A stretch of DNA of 44,044 nt. It comes from Spirochaetota bacterium (lineage in GTDB: Bacteria; Spirochaetota; Spirochaetia; SPDA01; B32-G16). Made by a program: the position numbers and the translations under genes. The stretch is from positions 1 to 44,044 of the forward strand of contig QNBH01000007.1 of NCBI GenBank assembly GCA_003645645.1, given 5' to 3'. Below are positions 36,845 to 44,044 of this stretch, piece by piece (the stretch's first letter is position 1; every line of letters begins with the position of its first letter). The notes below the pieces were generated by a model. The model had not been told where the DNA came from and did not search any database. It worked only from the letters and a program-made list of their open reading frames with translations.

Positions 36845-37306
36845 TTATTCTTCTGTTCTCGTCTTTTTATTTTGTGCACTCCTGGACGAAGGGGCGTTAT
36901 CTAGAGAGGCAAAAACAGATTCTGCATCTTCTCCGTAAGACTCTTTAATCAATTCTTCGACAGATTTGGAGCTGTTGGATGTAATTGTAACCTTTCCCTG
37001 TGTTATTACTCCGGGTTCTACGATTAGTTTTGGTGTTGTGATATTACCCAATACCTTACCGCTCTCTATCAGGTTTACTTCTTCGGAAGCAGTAATATTT
37101 CCTATTAGCGTCCCGGCGATGGTGACTTTTTTAGCCACAATATCTGTTTTAACTTTCCCCGTCGGACCTACAATAAGTTGATCGTTTGTTCGAATATCTC
37201 CCTGAAACTTTCCTTCTATTCTGATAGACCCTTCTACATAGAACTTCCCTTCAAAGACCGATCCCTCACCTATCAGGCAATTAGAGATATCATTGACCTT
37301 TGCCAT
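36845..37306 (-). CDS. Bactofilin
   Basis: 153 residues of the bactofilin (DUF583) family, which polymerises without nucleotide into membrane-associated filaments that guide cell shape and wall enzymes. The core is a right-handed beta-helix with regular hydrophobic steps (FEGKFYVEGSIRIEGKFQGD, LIVGPTGKVKTDIVAKKVTI, KLIVEPGVITQGKVTI) and disordered, polar ends. The ATG has AAGGAGAAG upstream, a strong site. With cfpA the window encodes two cytoskeletal filament proteins. The 128-base spacer upstream has a possible TTGTGC/CAATAT promoter and a small GGAGTA/TACTCC hairpin. Confidence 0.93.
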   Translation of the reverse strand: MAKVNDISNCLIGEGSVFEGKFYVEGSIRIEGKFQGDIRTNDQLIVGPTGKVKTDIVAKKVTIAGTLIGNITASEEVNLIESGKVLGNITTPKLIVEPGVITQGKVTITSNSSKSVEELIKESYGEDAESVFASLDNAPSSRSAQNKKTRTEE

Positions 37307-37434
37307 ATCTTCTCCTTAAAATTATGCCGTTCAGCTTGAACCTATGGGTCGCCATAAATATTGTATTTCTTAATGATTGAGCACAATCTTTGGAGTACTT
37401 GTTACTCCTTGAAAGAAACCGTAGAACAAAGATA

Positions 37435-39096
37435 TCATTTTTTATTGTCTCCTTCAAGCTGCTTTAATAAAAACAGTGCTTCCAGATTCTCCCGGTCCAT
37501 ATCCAATGCATACGAAATATGCCTCTTTGCTGCTGTAGAGTTACCCTTTGCGTACATAATTTTTCCTATTTTTGTCAAGACTATGGATCTTTTCTTCATT
37601 ATATTTGATTCATGTATGTTTCCGGCCAGATAATCGTCAGCACGCTGAAAATATTCAAGTGCGGTGTCTACATCCCCTGCGAAAAGATAAAGAACTCCAA
37701 GATTATAGGAAGTCTCCCATCTGAAGTTCTGTTCCAGAGAAATCTTAAAACACTTTTCTGCCCGGTGGTATTCTCCTTTAAGAGTATAGATCAGTCCATA
37801 GAAAAACTGAACCCACTCCATATCACCTACGGCATTGCTGAAATTTTTTAGTACGATCTTTAATCCTTCCAGGTCACCCAGGCCGATTAAATACCACGAA
37901 AAATACTGGGCAAGAAGGATATTATCAGGATGTAGATTGAAAAGCTCCCATAATGAGCCTAAATACCTTTTCTCATTGTAGAGTCCTTCTCTGATTATTA
38001 ATCTGAGAATTTTCGCATCTACATCATCCGGGTATTTCTTTAAGAAATTCTGTAGCTTCTCTTCGGCATTTTCTTCTCTGTTCTGCTGGGCAAGATACCA
38101 TGAAAGGGTAAGAACCACTTCTTTCTTGTCGGGAAATTTTTCATAAGATAGCATGAGATTTTCAATTTCATTTGTATGGTCACCCCTCTTCTCTGCAATC
38201 CAGGCAAGGTTTAAATACGGAATCCACGAATAGTCAGGTGAAGCCTGGATAACATTTTTATATAAGTTTTCTGCTTTCGGATAATCCTTCTCAAGCATAT
38301 GAATATCTGCTCGAAGAAGCAGTAGCTCTTCAGATGAAAGAGCTTTGTTCCTTTCCAGAGTTTCGAGAAGATTTAGAGCTCTATCGTACTCTTCGGCATC
38401 GTAAGAGATAAAAAACCCGGCTTCGGTGTAAGATCCAGCGGGTATATTCCCGAAAAAAACCGTATATGCCCTTTGAGGATTTCCTGACAATATCCATAAA
38501 AGTGAAGCATCCAGATACAGACGGGGATCTTTAAGCTTTCCGGCTGCTTCCTCAAAAACTTCAGGATTACGGGATGAAAGTGTTTCTCTTATTGCTGTGT
38601 AAATATCGCCGGCCTCGCTTTCGCCAGGGTCTGGTTCAACACCCATCCGAAGCAAAGCCTCGGCTTTTAGATTCGTATAAGTTTCAGAGTTAAGGTATTT
38701 TTTAGCCTCGGAATATGCTTTTTCGTACCTCCCGGTACGAAGTGAGGATAACACCGAAAAAGCCCTGATTTCTTCATTTCCAGGTAGATCTTTAACAGCC
38801 TTTGAAGACAGATCGTATAGCAGGGAATAATCTTTTACGCTTTCACACAAAGGGACTACCCTCTTGAAAACCATCAGCCAAGTATTGGAACTATTAGCCT
38901 TTTTGCCTGCTTCCCTTATTGTCTGTTCGGCATGAAAAAAGTATCCACGTGAAATTTCCTCATCGGCTCTTTGAAGTAAACCGGTAATGCTCTCTGCTCT
39001 TTTTGACTGGAGATAAAAGATAAAATACAGGGTTATAACGGCAATGATTAAAACCCCTCCGATGGAGGAGAGAATTAGTATCGTTCTTCTTTTCAT
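37435..39096 (-). CDS. Membrane-anchored TPR protein
   Basis: 553 residues. One N-terminal transmembrane segment (about 5-28, TILILSSIGGVLIIAVITLYF) with a basic start suggests that the rest is periplasmic. From about 40 on the chain is helical with TPR-type pairs (AENLYKNVIQASPDYSWIPYLNLAWIA; AEKCFKISLEQNFRWETSYNLGVLYLFAGD; AKRHISYALDMDRENLEALFLL). The ATG overlaps the nusB stop as ATGA with GGAG five bases upstream. It is probably a scaffold for envelope assembly; the partner is unknown. Confidence 0.85.
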   Translation of the reverse strand: MKRRTILILSSIGGVLIIAVITLYFIFYLQSKRAESITGLLQRADEEISRGYFFHAEQTIREAGKKANSSNTWLMVFKRVVPLCESVKDYSLLYDLSSKAVKDLPGNEEIRAFSVLSSLRTGRYEKAYSEAKKYLNSETYTNLKAEALLRMGVEPDPGESEAGDIYTAIRETLSSRNPEVFEEAAGKLKDPRLYLDASLLWILSGNPQRAYTVFFGNIPAGSYTEAGFFISYDAEEYDRALNLLETLERNKALSSEELLLLRADIHMLEKDYPKAENLYKNVIQASPDYSWIPYLNLAWIAEKRGDHTNEIENLMLSYEKFPDKKEVVLTLSWYLAQQNREENAEEKLQNFLKKYPDDVDAKILRLIIREGLYNEKRYLGSLWELFNLHPDNILLAQYFSWYLIGLGDLEGLKIVLKNFSNAVGDMEWVQFFYGLIYTLKGEYHRAEKCFKISLEQNFRWETSYNLGVLYLFAGDVDTALEYFQRADDYLAGNIHESNIMKKRSIVLTKIGKIMYAKGNSTAAKRHISYALDMDRENLEALFLLKQLEGDNKK

Positions 39097-39518
39097 TGAA
39101 ACTCCGTCTGAACAACCTTTTTTATTCCATCCAGCACTCCGTTTACAAATCTATAGGAATCGTCGCCTCCGAACTCCCTGGCAATGTTTATTGCTTCATC
39201 GATAGTAACAGAGGGTGGAATTTCTTTCTGATACAACAGAGAAAAAACACTCATCCGAAGAATAGCCAGGTCAACTCTTGAAAGACGGGAAAAATCCCAG
39301 TTTTCGAGCTGTTTTTTTACGAGGGAATCGATTTCTATTAAATTCTCCAGTGTTCCTGTAACAAGAAGTCTTGCAAAGTAAAGAGTTTCTTCATCTACCT
39401 TTCTGTATGCACCTTTTAGCCAATCGAAACGTATTATTTCAGTTAACGGATTTTTGTTCATTGACCAGCTATAGATAGCTTGAAAGGCAATTATCCTCCC
39501 TTTATGTCTTGATCCCAT
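39093..39518 (-). CDS. nusB: Transcription antitermination factor NusB
   Basis: 141 residues of the all-helical NusB fold, which with NusE (S10) binds boxA in rRNA leaders and promotes antitermination. Family features are MGSRHKGRIIAFQAIYSW at the start and SRVDLAILRMSVFSLLY, IPPSVTIDEAINIAREFGGDDSYRFVNGVLD toward the end. The ATG has GGGA six bases upstream. Its stop overlaps the TPR gene (ATGA) and it follows the SurA-like gene by 19 bases. Confidence 0.95.
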   Translation of the reverse strand: MGSRHKGRIIAFQAIYSWSMNKNPLTEIIRFDWLKGAYRKVDEETLYFARLLVTGTLENLIEIDSLVKKQLENWDFSRLSRVDLAILRMSVFSLLYQKEIPPSVTIDEAINIAREFGGDDSYRFVNGVLDGIKKVVQTEFQ

Positions 39519-39537
39519 TTCATTTCCCGAAACAGGA

Positions 39538-40590
39538 CTATTTAAGATTCTCTTCGAAAATCTTTACAATGGCCTCTTTTTTCTTTAAATCTTCAACGAG
39601 TTCATTCACAGCCCTTTCGAATAACTTCTCCTGCTGTTCCGCAGTTTTTAAGGCAATTATTCTTTCACGTACTGTCTCCTTACTGGCTGGTGATACTGGA
39701 TCATCCAAATTTAAAAATCTTCTGGGTCTATGTTCTGTAATACGAAGAATGTGATAACCTATATTTGATTCAATTACTTCTGTTATCTCTCCTGCTTCTG
39801 TAGAAAAAGCAGCATCAAAGAACTCTTCTCCAAGCATTGATTTGGCATTTCTGTCATTTATTGCCAGATATCCCACATCGCCACCGCGATACCTGCTTTC
39901 CTTATCGTCCGAATATTTTTCTACCAGTTTTTCGAAAGTGGATTCTCCATTTTCAAGTTGTTTGTGTATTTCGTACATAAGATTACGAGCCTTTCTCTTC
40001 TCCTCAGGGGTTAGATTTCTAGTATCTCTGTATATCTGACTGAATCGAACCATCTCCGGGTTAATAAAGAGATGGGAGTTTTCGTTATAAATATCCCTTA
40101 TCTCTTTTTCTGACGGTTTCTCTACCTTTTCGAAAATATCCGCCTTTTTTATCCTCACATATTTCTGTATCATAAGCTGATCTCTGGCCCTCTTAAGGTA
40201 ATCGTTCCAGGAAACACCTGTCTGTTGTTGAACCAATGTCCTAAGCTGATAATCGCTTAAGTTTAATCCCGTAGTACCTATCTGACTTCTAATAGCGGTA
40301 ATTACATCCGATTCGCTCACACTTATGCCTTCACGTACTGCAGCCTGCTTGAGCAAAATTTCTGCAATCATATCTTCCAGTACCATTTTCTTATTATCAA
40401 CCTTGATACCGTACGCCTCCAATTGTGCTATTCTCTCTTCGAGCTGTTTAACCGTAATTATCTCTTGATTGGTAAGATTGACAGTTGCTGCGGCAAGATA
40501 TTTATCCATTAGTTGGGGAAAACCCGGACATGCAGTTAAGAATATAAATATTATTGGTGTTATTACTGAAAAAATCTTCTTAAAATCCAT
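39538..40590 (-). CDS. SurA/PrsA-like peptidyl-prolyl isomerase
   Basis: 350 residues from ATG 40590 (GGAGGAAGG about 10 bases upstream). The hydrophobic N-terminus ends in a possible lipobox LTAC (Cys21), so it may be a periplasmic lipoprotein as PrsA is. An N-terminal chaperone part of SurA type (about 40-165, EERIAQLEAYG ... AVREGISVSESDVITAIRSQ) is followed by one parvulin domain (about 180-285) with MVRFSQIY, EKYSDDKESRYRGGDVGYL and ESNIGYHILRITEHR. The C-terminal helix re-packs on the chaperone part in relatives. Likely helps outer-membrane or envelope proteins fold. Confidence 0.9.
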   Translation of the reverse strand: MDFKKIFSVITPIIFIFLTACPGFPQLMDKYLAAATVNLTNQEIITVKQLEERIAQLEAYGIKVDNKKMVLEDMIAEILLKQAAVREGISVSESDVITAIRSQIGTTGLNLSDYQLRTLVQQQTGVSWNDYLKRARDQLMIQKYVRIKKADIFEKVEKPSEKEIRDIYNENSHLFINPEMVRFSQIYRDTRNLTPEEKRKARNLMYEIHKQLENGESTFEKLVEKYSDDKESRYRGGDVGYLAINDRNAKSMLGEEFFDAAFSTEAGEITEVIESNIGYHILRITEHRPRRFLNLDDPVSPASKETVRERIIALKTAEQQEKLFERAVNELVEDLKKKEAIVKIFEENLK

Positions 40591-40663
40591 TATCTTTAAA
40601 TCCTTCCTCCCATTTAAGGTAAACAACAACCGGCATAACTCGTTACTTTTTTAATAAAATTTT

Positions 40664-41455
40664 TTAAATTACAAAAAAGGATGTTTTTTTGCGTAAACTC
40701 TTCATATCTGTGTAATCCAGTTCTAAGCTCTTTTTTATATAATAACGCGCCTTTTCTTTGTTTCCCATATCAAGGTGCAATTCGGCAATTTTTTTATAAA
40801 GAAATGCATTAAGTTTCCGGGAAAAATTGTATTTAATTAAATCGTGTAAATACCATATCTGTATTTCGGGCTCAAGCGTTTCTGCCATCTTAAAACAGGC
40901 TATTGATTTAAGTTTACTAATTACCTCATCCATAAAATGACGAAAATAAGGTCTTTGTGTTTCATACTCGACTATTTTGGTCAACAAATTATAAGCTTCG
41001 ATATATTTATTACGTCTCTCATACTCTTCTGCCAGTAGAAATGCGCAGTCCATGAAATCTTCTCTTTCCATATGTGTTTCTAAAAACCATTTATCCACCG
41101 AGGTCATCTGCTCGTAAATATGGATTGCCTCATCTTCATAATCGTGAAGCAAATCGTAAAAAACGAGTTTCGACTGACTTAAAGGGTCATGTGTTCTCTC
41201 TTTTAAAAAGCTTTGATAGTTGAACTCCTTTTTGTTTCTCAAAAAGGAAATTTCCCGATCATATTCCCGTCGTTTTTCGGGATTACTCAAAACGGTATAA
41301 GCCTTTATCAGAAGCTTCATTGCAGCGTCGTCAGAAGAGCTATTGTTGTTCCCGAGATCGGGATGAAGTTCTTTGGCCTTCTTTCTAAAACTTTTTTTTA
41401 ATTCTTGAGTGCTGCAACAGGGTTCTACACCTAGTACCTCATAATAATCAATCAA
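40664..41455 (-). CDS. DnaJ-domain protein
   Basis: 263 residues. Residues 1-70 are a J domain with the DnaK-stimulating HPD motif (AKELHPDLG) and a typical first helix (YYEVLGVEPCCSTQELKKSF). The Gly/Phe and zinc-finger regions of true DnaJ are absent, so it is a J-only cochaperone. The remainder is helical with TPR-like stretches (YIEAYNLLTKIVEY, KEKARYYIKKSLELDY). The start is TTG with GAGGGAG about 10 bases upstream; no ATG fits, since the J domain begins at once. Confidence 0.88.
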   Translation of the reverse strand: MIDYYEVLGVEPCCSTQELKKSFRKKAKELHPDLGNNNSSSDDAAMKLLIKAYTVLSNPEKRREYDREISFLRNKKEFNYQSFLKERTHDPLSQSKLVFYDLLHDYEDEAIHIYEQMTSVDKWFLETHMEREDFMDCAFLLAEEYERRNKYIEAYNLLTKIVEYETQRPYFRHFMDEVISKLKSIACFKMAETLEPEIQIWYLHDLIKYNFSRKLNAFLYKKIAELHLDMGNKEKARYYIKKSLELDYTDMKSLRKKTSFFVI

Positions 41456-41486
41456 CGCGGTATCACTCCCTCTTTTGTGGAAAAAA

Positions 41487-41900
41487 TTACTTTATATGAA
41501 GCCTTTTTCCCACTTCTTCTGCTTCTTCGGGAGAACACAGTACTTCGGAATATTTAAGAAACATACCTTCATGTTCCATGGTATTCATCAATTTGACAAG
41601 AGTCTTGCCGGCTCTTAACCCTTCCTTTAAGACATAAGCAAAGGACCTCTTTCCGGCAACAATACCGGCTGAAGAAAGAAACTTTGAGATTCTTTCCGGT
41701 ATTTTTCCGCCAAAAGGAGAAACAGCTGCTGTTCCTACTGCAATATATTCGTAAATAGTCAGTTTTGAGTTGACATCTTTAAAACCGTCTATTAAATCAA
41801 CATGATGTCCCTGGGCTTCAACACCTCTTGCAAGAGCCTTAGAAATATTAAGCAGTTTTTCACGGTTTTTATCCGCAAAAAACACAACAGCTACTTTCAT
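41487..41900 (-). CDS. Flavodoxin-fold-like small protein
   Basis: 137 residues from ATG 41900 (GGGGA six bases upstream). A longer reading runs through the hairpin modules and is rejected. The chain begins with a strand/helix pattern KVAVVFFADKNREKLLNISKAL and continues with IYEYIAVGTAAVSPFGG and KRSFAYVLKEGLRAG, which fits the flavodoxin/WrbA-type alpha/beta fold. The FMN phosphate loop T/SxTGxT is not plain (ADKNREKL instead), so flavin binding is uncertain. It lies between the repeat block and the DnaJ-domain gene. Confidence 0.65.
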   Translation of the reverse strand: MKVAVVFFADKNREKLLNISKALARGVEAQGHHVDLIDGFKDVNSKLTIYEYIAVGTAAVSPFGGKIPERISKFLSSAGIVAGKRSFAYVLKEGLRAGKTLVKLMNTMEHEGMFLKYSEVLCSPEEAEEVGKRLHIK

Positions 41901-41925
41901 TATTCTTCCCCGGATTACCGCCAGT

Positions 41926-42012
41926 AAACAACCACCGGCAAAGCCTAAGGCTTTGCAAGCCATGCAAGGGCTTGTAATTTCCGCTTTGCGGAAATTACAT
42001 AGGTGGTTGTTT
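41926..42012. repeat. 87-bp inverted-repeat module A
   Basis: Ends are AAACAACCACC and its exact reverse complement (11 bp). Inside are three perfect hairpins side by side: GCAAAGCC/GGCTTTGC (41938-41956), CAAGCC/GGCTTG (41956-41974), and TGTAATTTCCGC/GCGGAAATTACA (41973-41999, 12 bp, loop TTT). As a single strand it would fold into a closed multi-branched structure. No gene is inside. Confidence 0.7.
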
Positions 42013-42016
42013 GCTC

Positions 42017-42103
42017 CGAAAGAAAGCCAGCGGTTATAGCCTTCAGTGTGTCCCACAGCCAGAAGACTTCTGGAGCACCGCCATACACAGTGGCTTTCTT
42101 TCG
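42017..42103. repeat. 87-bp inverted-repeat module B
   Basis: Ends are CGAAAGAAAGCCA and its exact reverse complement TGGCTTTCTTTCG (13 bp). The module has the same length as module A and lies four bases from it. The interior holds CCAGAAG A CTTCTGG (42059-42073) and shorter complementary pairs GCGGT/ACCGC and TGTGT/ACACA that cross each other. The terminal sequences of A and B are unrelated. Confidence 0.7.
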
Positions 42104-42119
42104 TAGTAAAATTAAGTTT

Positions 42120-42151
42120 CCTGTCTGCCGATAGCAGACAGGCTTCGCCTG
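42120..42151 (-). repeat. Overlapping hairpins after secG
   Basis: CCTGTCTGC/GCAGACAGG (42120-42142, loop CGATA) and CAGGC/GCCTG (42139-42151, loop TTC) share the bases CAGG, so only one can form at a time. On the minus strand they lie just after the secG stop and are followed by AAACTTAATTTTAC. They may end or protect the pgk-tpiA-secG transcript. Confidence 0.55.
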
Positions 42152-42158
42152 CGCTCTT

Positions 42159-42500
42159 TCATTTTTGAATATTTTCTTCTTCTGCCTCCTCGGTCTTCCA
42201 CCACTCTATCACTCTTCCTTCCTGGGTAGATTCTTGTCTTGCAGCCTTTATTACATTACCGGCTTCCGGAGTCTTGTTTAGCCATGCAAGACCAAAGGCG
42301 CAAAAGAAAAAAATCGTACCCAGAATTGCCGTGATGCGTGTTAAAATATTACCCGAACGGGGTCCTAGTGTGGCCGAACCGCCACCTCCAAAAAGTCCTC
42401 CCAAACCTTCGCCCTGCTCATCCTGAATAAGTACCACTGTAATCAAAAGTAATGAGGCAATTAAAAACAGTATTAAGAGTAATATTCCGATTATTCCCAT
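42159..42500 (-). CDS. secG: Preprotein translocase subunit SecG
   Basis: Small inner-membrane partner of SecYE that eases SecA-driven export. 113 residues with two transmembrane helices (about 3-25, and 53-74 ITAILGTIFFFCAFGLAW) joined by the family's Gly-rich loop (GEGLGGLFGGGGSATLGPRSG, 30-50), then a charged tail. The ATG has GGAG eight bases upstream. The order pgk-tpiA-secG is common in bacteria, and here all three are on one strand. Confidence 0.95.
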   Translation of the reverse strand: MGIIGILLLILFLIASLLLITVVLIQDEQGEGLGGLFGGGGSATLGPRSGNILTRITAILGTIFFFCAFGLAWLNKTPEAGNVIKAARQESTQEGRVIEWWKTEEAEEENIQK

Positions 42501-42523
42501 CTCTTTAACTCCGAATCTCTTTT

Positions 42524-43276
42524 TTATTGATTGTACCTGGCAATAGGAACAAATGTCTCTGCGGCAAGAGATGCACCTCCTACGAGTACGCCGTCTATGT
42601 TCTCCATTGCCATAAGAGCCTTTATATTCGCCGGTTTAACTGATCCGCCGTATTGAATAACCATGTTTTCTCCTGCTTGCCGGGAATATATCTTTTTCAG
42701 GCTCTCCCGTATAGTAAAATGTATTTCATCTGCATCTTCGGGTGTAGCGTTTTTTCCCGTACCTATTGCCCAGACCGGTTCGTATGCAACTGTTATTTTA
42801 TCAAGGCTCTCTTCCGGAATACCTTCAAACCCTCTTTCTATTTGAGCTTTAACAACAGCTACCGCCTCTCCACGGTTTCTCTGCTCAAGAGTTTCTCCTA
42901 CACAAAGAATTACTTCCAGCCCACTCTGAATACCTCGGTGTACTTTTTTATTAATCAGCTCGTCGCTTTCTCCATATATCAATCTTCTTTCGGAATGACC
43001 AATTATGACAACAGATACACCAACATCTTTTAACAAGGAAGCCGATATCTCTCCTGTATGCGCTCCCCCGGAAGCCTCTGCCATGTTTTGAGCTCCAAGT
43101 AAAATATTGGTTCCTTTTACCACCTGATGTACTGTCTGTAATGATGTAAACGGTGGGGCTATCATAATTTTATGCTCACAATCGGACAAAGCATTTACCA
43201 AGGCTTCGGCGAGTTCCCTGGATTCTCCTGTGGTTTTATTCATTTTCCAATTTCCCGCAATAAATATTCTACGCAT
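42524..43276 (-). CDS. tpiA: Triosephosphate isomerase
   Basis: Interconverts dihydroxyacetone phosphate and glyceraldehyde 3-phosphate in glycolysis. 250 residues, the normal size, from ATG 43276, with AAGGGGAAAAG just upstream; a longer reading would lie inside pgk. Catalytic residues are seen: Asn/Lys in AGNWKMN, His in IIGHSERR, Glu in [11 protein letters not shown], plus the phosphate loop QYGGSV. The start overlaps the pgk stop by eight bases. Confidence 0.97.
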   Translation of the reverse strand: MRRIFIAGNWKMNKTTGESRELAEALVNALSDCEHKIMIAPPFTSLQTVHQVVKGTNILLGAQNMAEASGGAHTGEISASLLKDVGVSVVIIGHSERRLIYGESDELINKKVHRGIQSGLEVILCVGETLEQRNRGEAVAVVKAQIERGFEGIPEESLDKITVAYEPVWAIGTGKNATPEDADEIHFTIRESLKKIYSRQAGENMVIQYGGSVKPANIKALMAMENIDGVLVGGASLAAETFVPIARYNQ

Positions 43277-44044
43277 CTTTTCCCCTTTGCTGAAGGATCG
43301 CGATTCCAGGTAAAATCTTTCCTTCCAGAAACTCGAGAGAAGCTCCTCCTCCGGTAGAAACATGATCTATTTTATCTGTCAGTTTAAACTTATTTACAGC
43401 AGCCACGCTGTCTCCTCCACCGACAACTGTTCTCCCCTTACACCCAGCAACAAGCCTGGCTATCTCTAGAGTCCCTTTTGAGAAAGAATCGAACTCGAAG
43501 ACCCCCATTGGTCCGTTCCACACAAGAGATCTGGCATTGATTATTTTATCCCTGACATTCTCTATTGTTTTTGGTCCTATATCCATGGCGACTTTATCAT
43601 CGGGAATATCGATGCCATCCACATACTCTGCCTCGGCTTTTTCGGAAAACTCCGACGCCACGATATGATCGGTCGGGAGAATAATTTCGGCACTATCAGA
43701 ATAACCGGCCTGATCTAGAAGTTTTTTTGCAGTAGGAATAAACTCCTCTTCTACCATCGATCTTCCGATTGAATGGCCTCTTGCTTTTAAAAATGTATAG
43801 GCCATCCCGCCTCCTATTATGAGCGTAGAACATAGAGACATAAGGTTCTGTAAAACCCCGATTTTTGTAGAGATTTTTGCCCCTCCAATGATTGCCACGA
43901 AGGGTTGTTCGGGTTTTTTTAATAAAGGCTCAAAAAAGGCTATCTCCTTCTCCAAAAGAAATCCTGCTACACCGGTAAGGTAACGCGCCACCCCCTCGGT
44001 TGATGCGTGAGCCCGGTGAGCCGCACCAAAAGCATCGTTTACAA
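43269..44044 (-). CDS. pgk: Phosphoglycerate kinase (5' end outside window)
   Basis: Transfers phosphate from 1,3-bisphosphoglycerate to ADP. The frame is open to the last base of the window ([17 protein letters not shown] ahead of VARYL), so the first roughly 150 residues are missing. The C-terminal nucleotide-binding domain is complete: [35 protein letters not shown], and GGGDSVAAV with [13 protein letters not shown]. The first in-frame Met-type codon in the window (GTG at 43991) is internal. It heads the glycolytic-export run pgk-tpiA-secG. Confidence 0.97.
   Translation of the reverse strand, partial: VNDAFGAAHRAHASTEGVARYLTGVAGFLLEKEIAFFEPLLKKPEQPFVAIIGGAKISTKIGVLQNLMSLCSTLIIGGGMAYTFLKARGHSIGRSMVEEEFIPTAKKLLDQAGYSDSAEIILPTDHIVASEFSEKAEAEYVDGIDIPDDKVAMDIGPKTIENVRDKIINARSLVWNGPMGVFEFDSFSKGTLEIARLVAGCKGRTVVGGGDSVAAVNKFKLTDKIDHVSTGGGASLEFLEGKILPGIAILQQRGKDA

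Noticed and set aside
37380-37434. Hairpin GGAGTA/TACTCC as a terminator between the TPR and bactofilin genes
   Set aside because: Only six base pairs and no T-run on either strand. It also lies upstream, not downstream, of the TPR gene's stop only in the plus sense; in the minus direction it falls in the bactofilin leader region beyond that gene.
41901-42056. N-terminal extension of the flavodoxin-fold gene to 42056
   Set aside because: The extra 52 codons are simply the hairpin modules read through; ATG 41900 has a proper ribosome-binding site and starts the fold.
41926-42103. Integron attC sites
   Set aside because: Size and folding suit attC, but the ends do not fit the RYYYAAC/GTTRRRY core sites, and no integrase or cassette-like gene is beside them.

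Overview
The window comes from a spirochaete chromosome. The strongest marker is cfpA (cytoplasmic filament protein A), a gene I know only from spirochaetes. It sits in the order PPDK-like / hypothetical / cfpA / von Willebrand A protein / lipoprotein, which, from memory, is the order of the TP0746-TP0751 neighbourhood of Treponema pallidum. Most of the window is AT-rich with tight operons. Both branches from IMP and the last two steps of IMP synthesis are encoded, so the host makes purines and is probably not a reduced host-dependent treponeme. Species cannot be named from the sequence.

Layout. 1-1056: the end of a GC-rich Fic gene, then a structured stretch with a tmRNA-like T-arm; this looks like the edge of an integrated element. 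1057-6772 (minus): operon purB-guaB-purA-guaA, covering IMP to AMP and IMP to GMP. 6924-9409 (plus): a TPR protein and an unrecognised 181-residue protein. 9422-9608: hairpins and a 38-codon remnant of a response-regulator receiver domain. 9618-15372 (minus): cfpA, a hypothetical protein, and a PPDK-like protein whose ATP-grasp half looks decayed. 15537-19656 (plus): a vWA membrane protein, a degenerate GlgC/GlgD-like protein, and a lipoprotein. 19677-26453 (minus): a split purH (IMP cyclohydrolase and AICAR transformylase as two genes), a membrane/coiled-coil gene joined to an LCP (LytR-CpsA-Psr) domain across an A10 tract, a small membrane protein, miaB, and a TPR/SPOR protein. 26617-28432 (plus): a predicted beta-barrel outer-membrane protein and a lipoprotein. 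28439-44044 (minus): a long run of pgk, tpiA, secG, hairpin modules, a flavodoxin-fold protein, a DnaJ-domain protein, a SurA/PrsA-like isomerase, nusB, a TPR protein, bactofilin, map, an HtrA lipoprotein, a purine phosphoribosyltransferase and a 1848-residue repeat/beta-helix protein.

Themes are purine metabolism (six de novo genes plus a salvage-type PRTase), envelope biogenesis and quality control (SecG, SurA-like, HtrA, LCP, SPOR, beta-barrel), and two intracellular filament systems (CfpA and bactofilin). No complete tRNA, rRNA, CRISPR array or intact transposase was found, and no gene-free stretch exceeds 300 bases. The most unusual observations are the A10 tract with an A AAA AAC TGA context that interrupts the LCP reading frame, the pair of 87-bp inverted-repeat modules next to secG, the PPDK-like protein with an apparently non-functional ATP site, and the promoter that would give purB a nearly leaderless mRNA.
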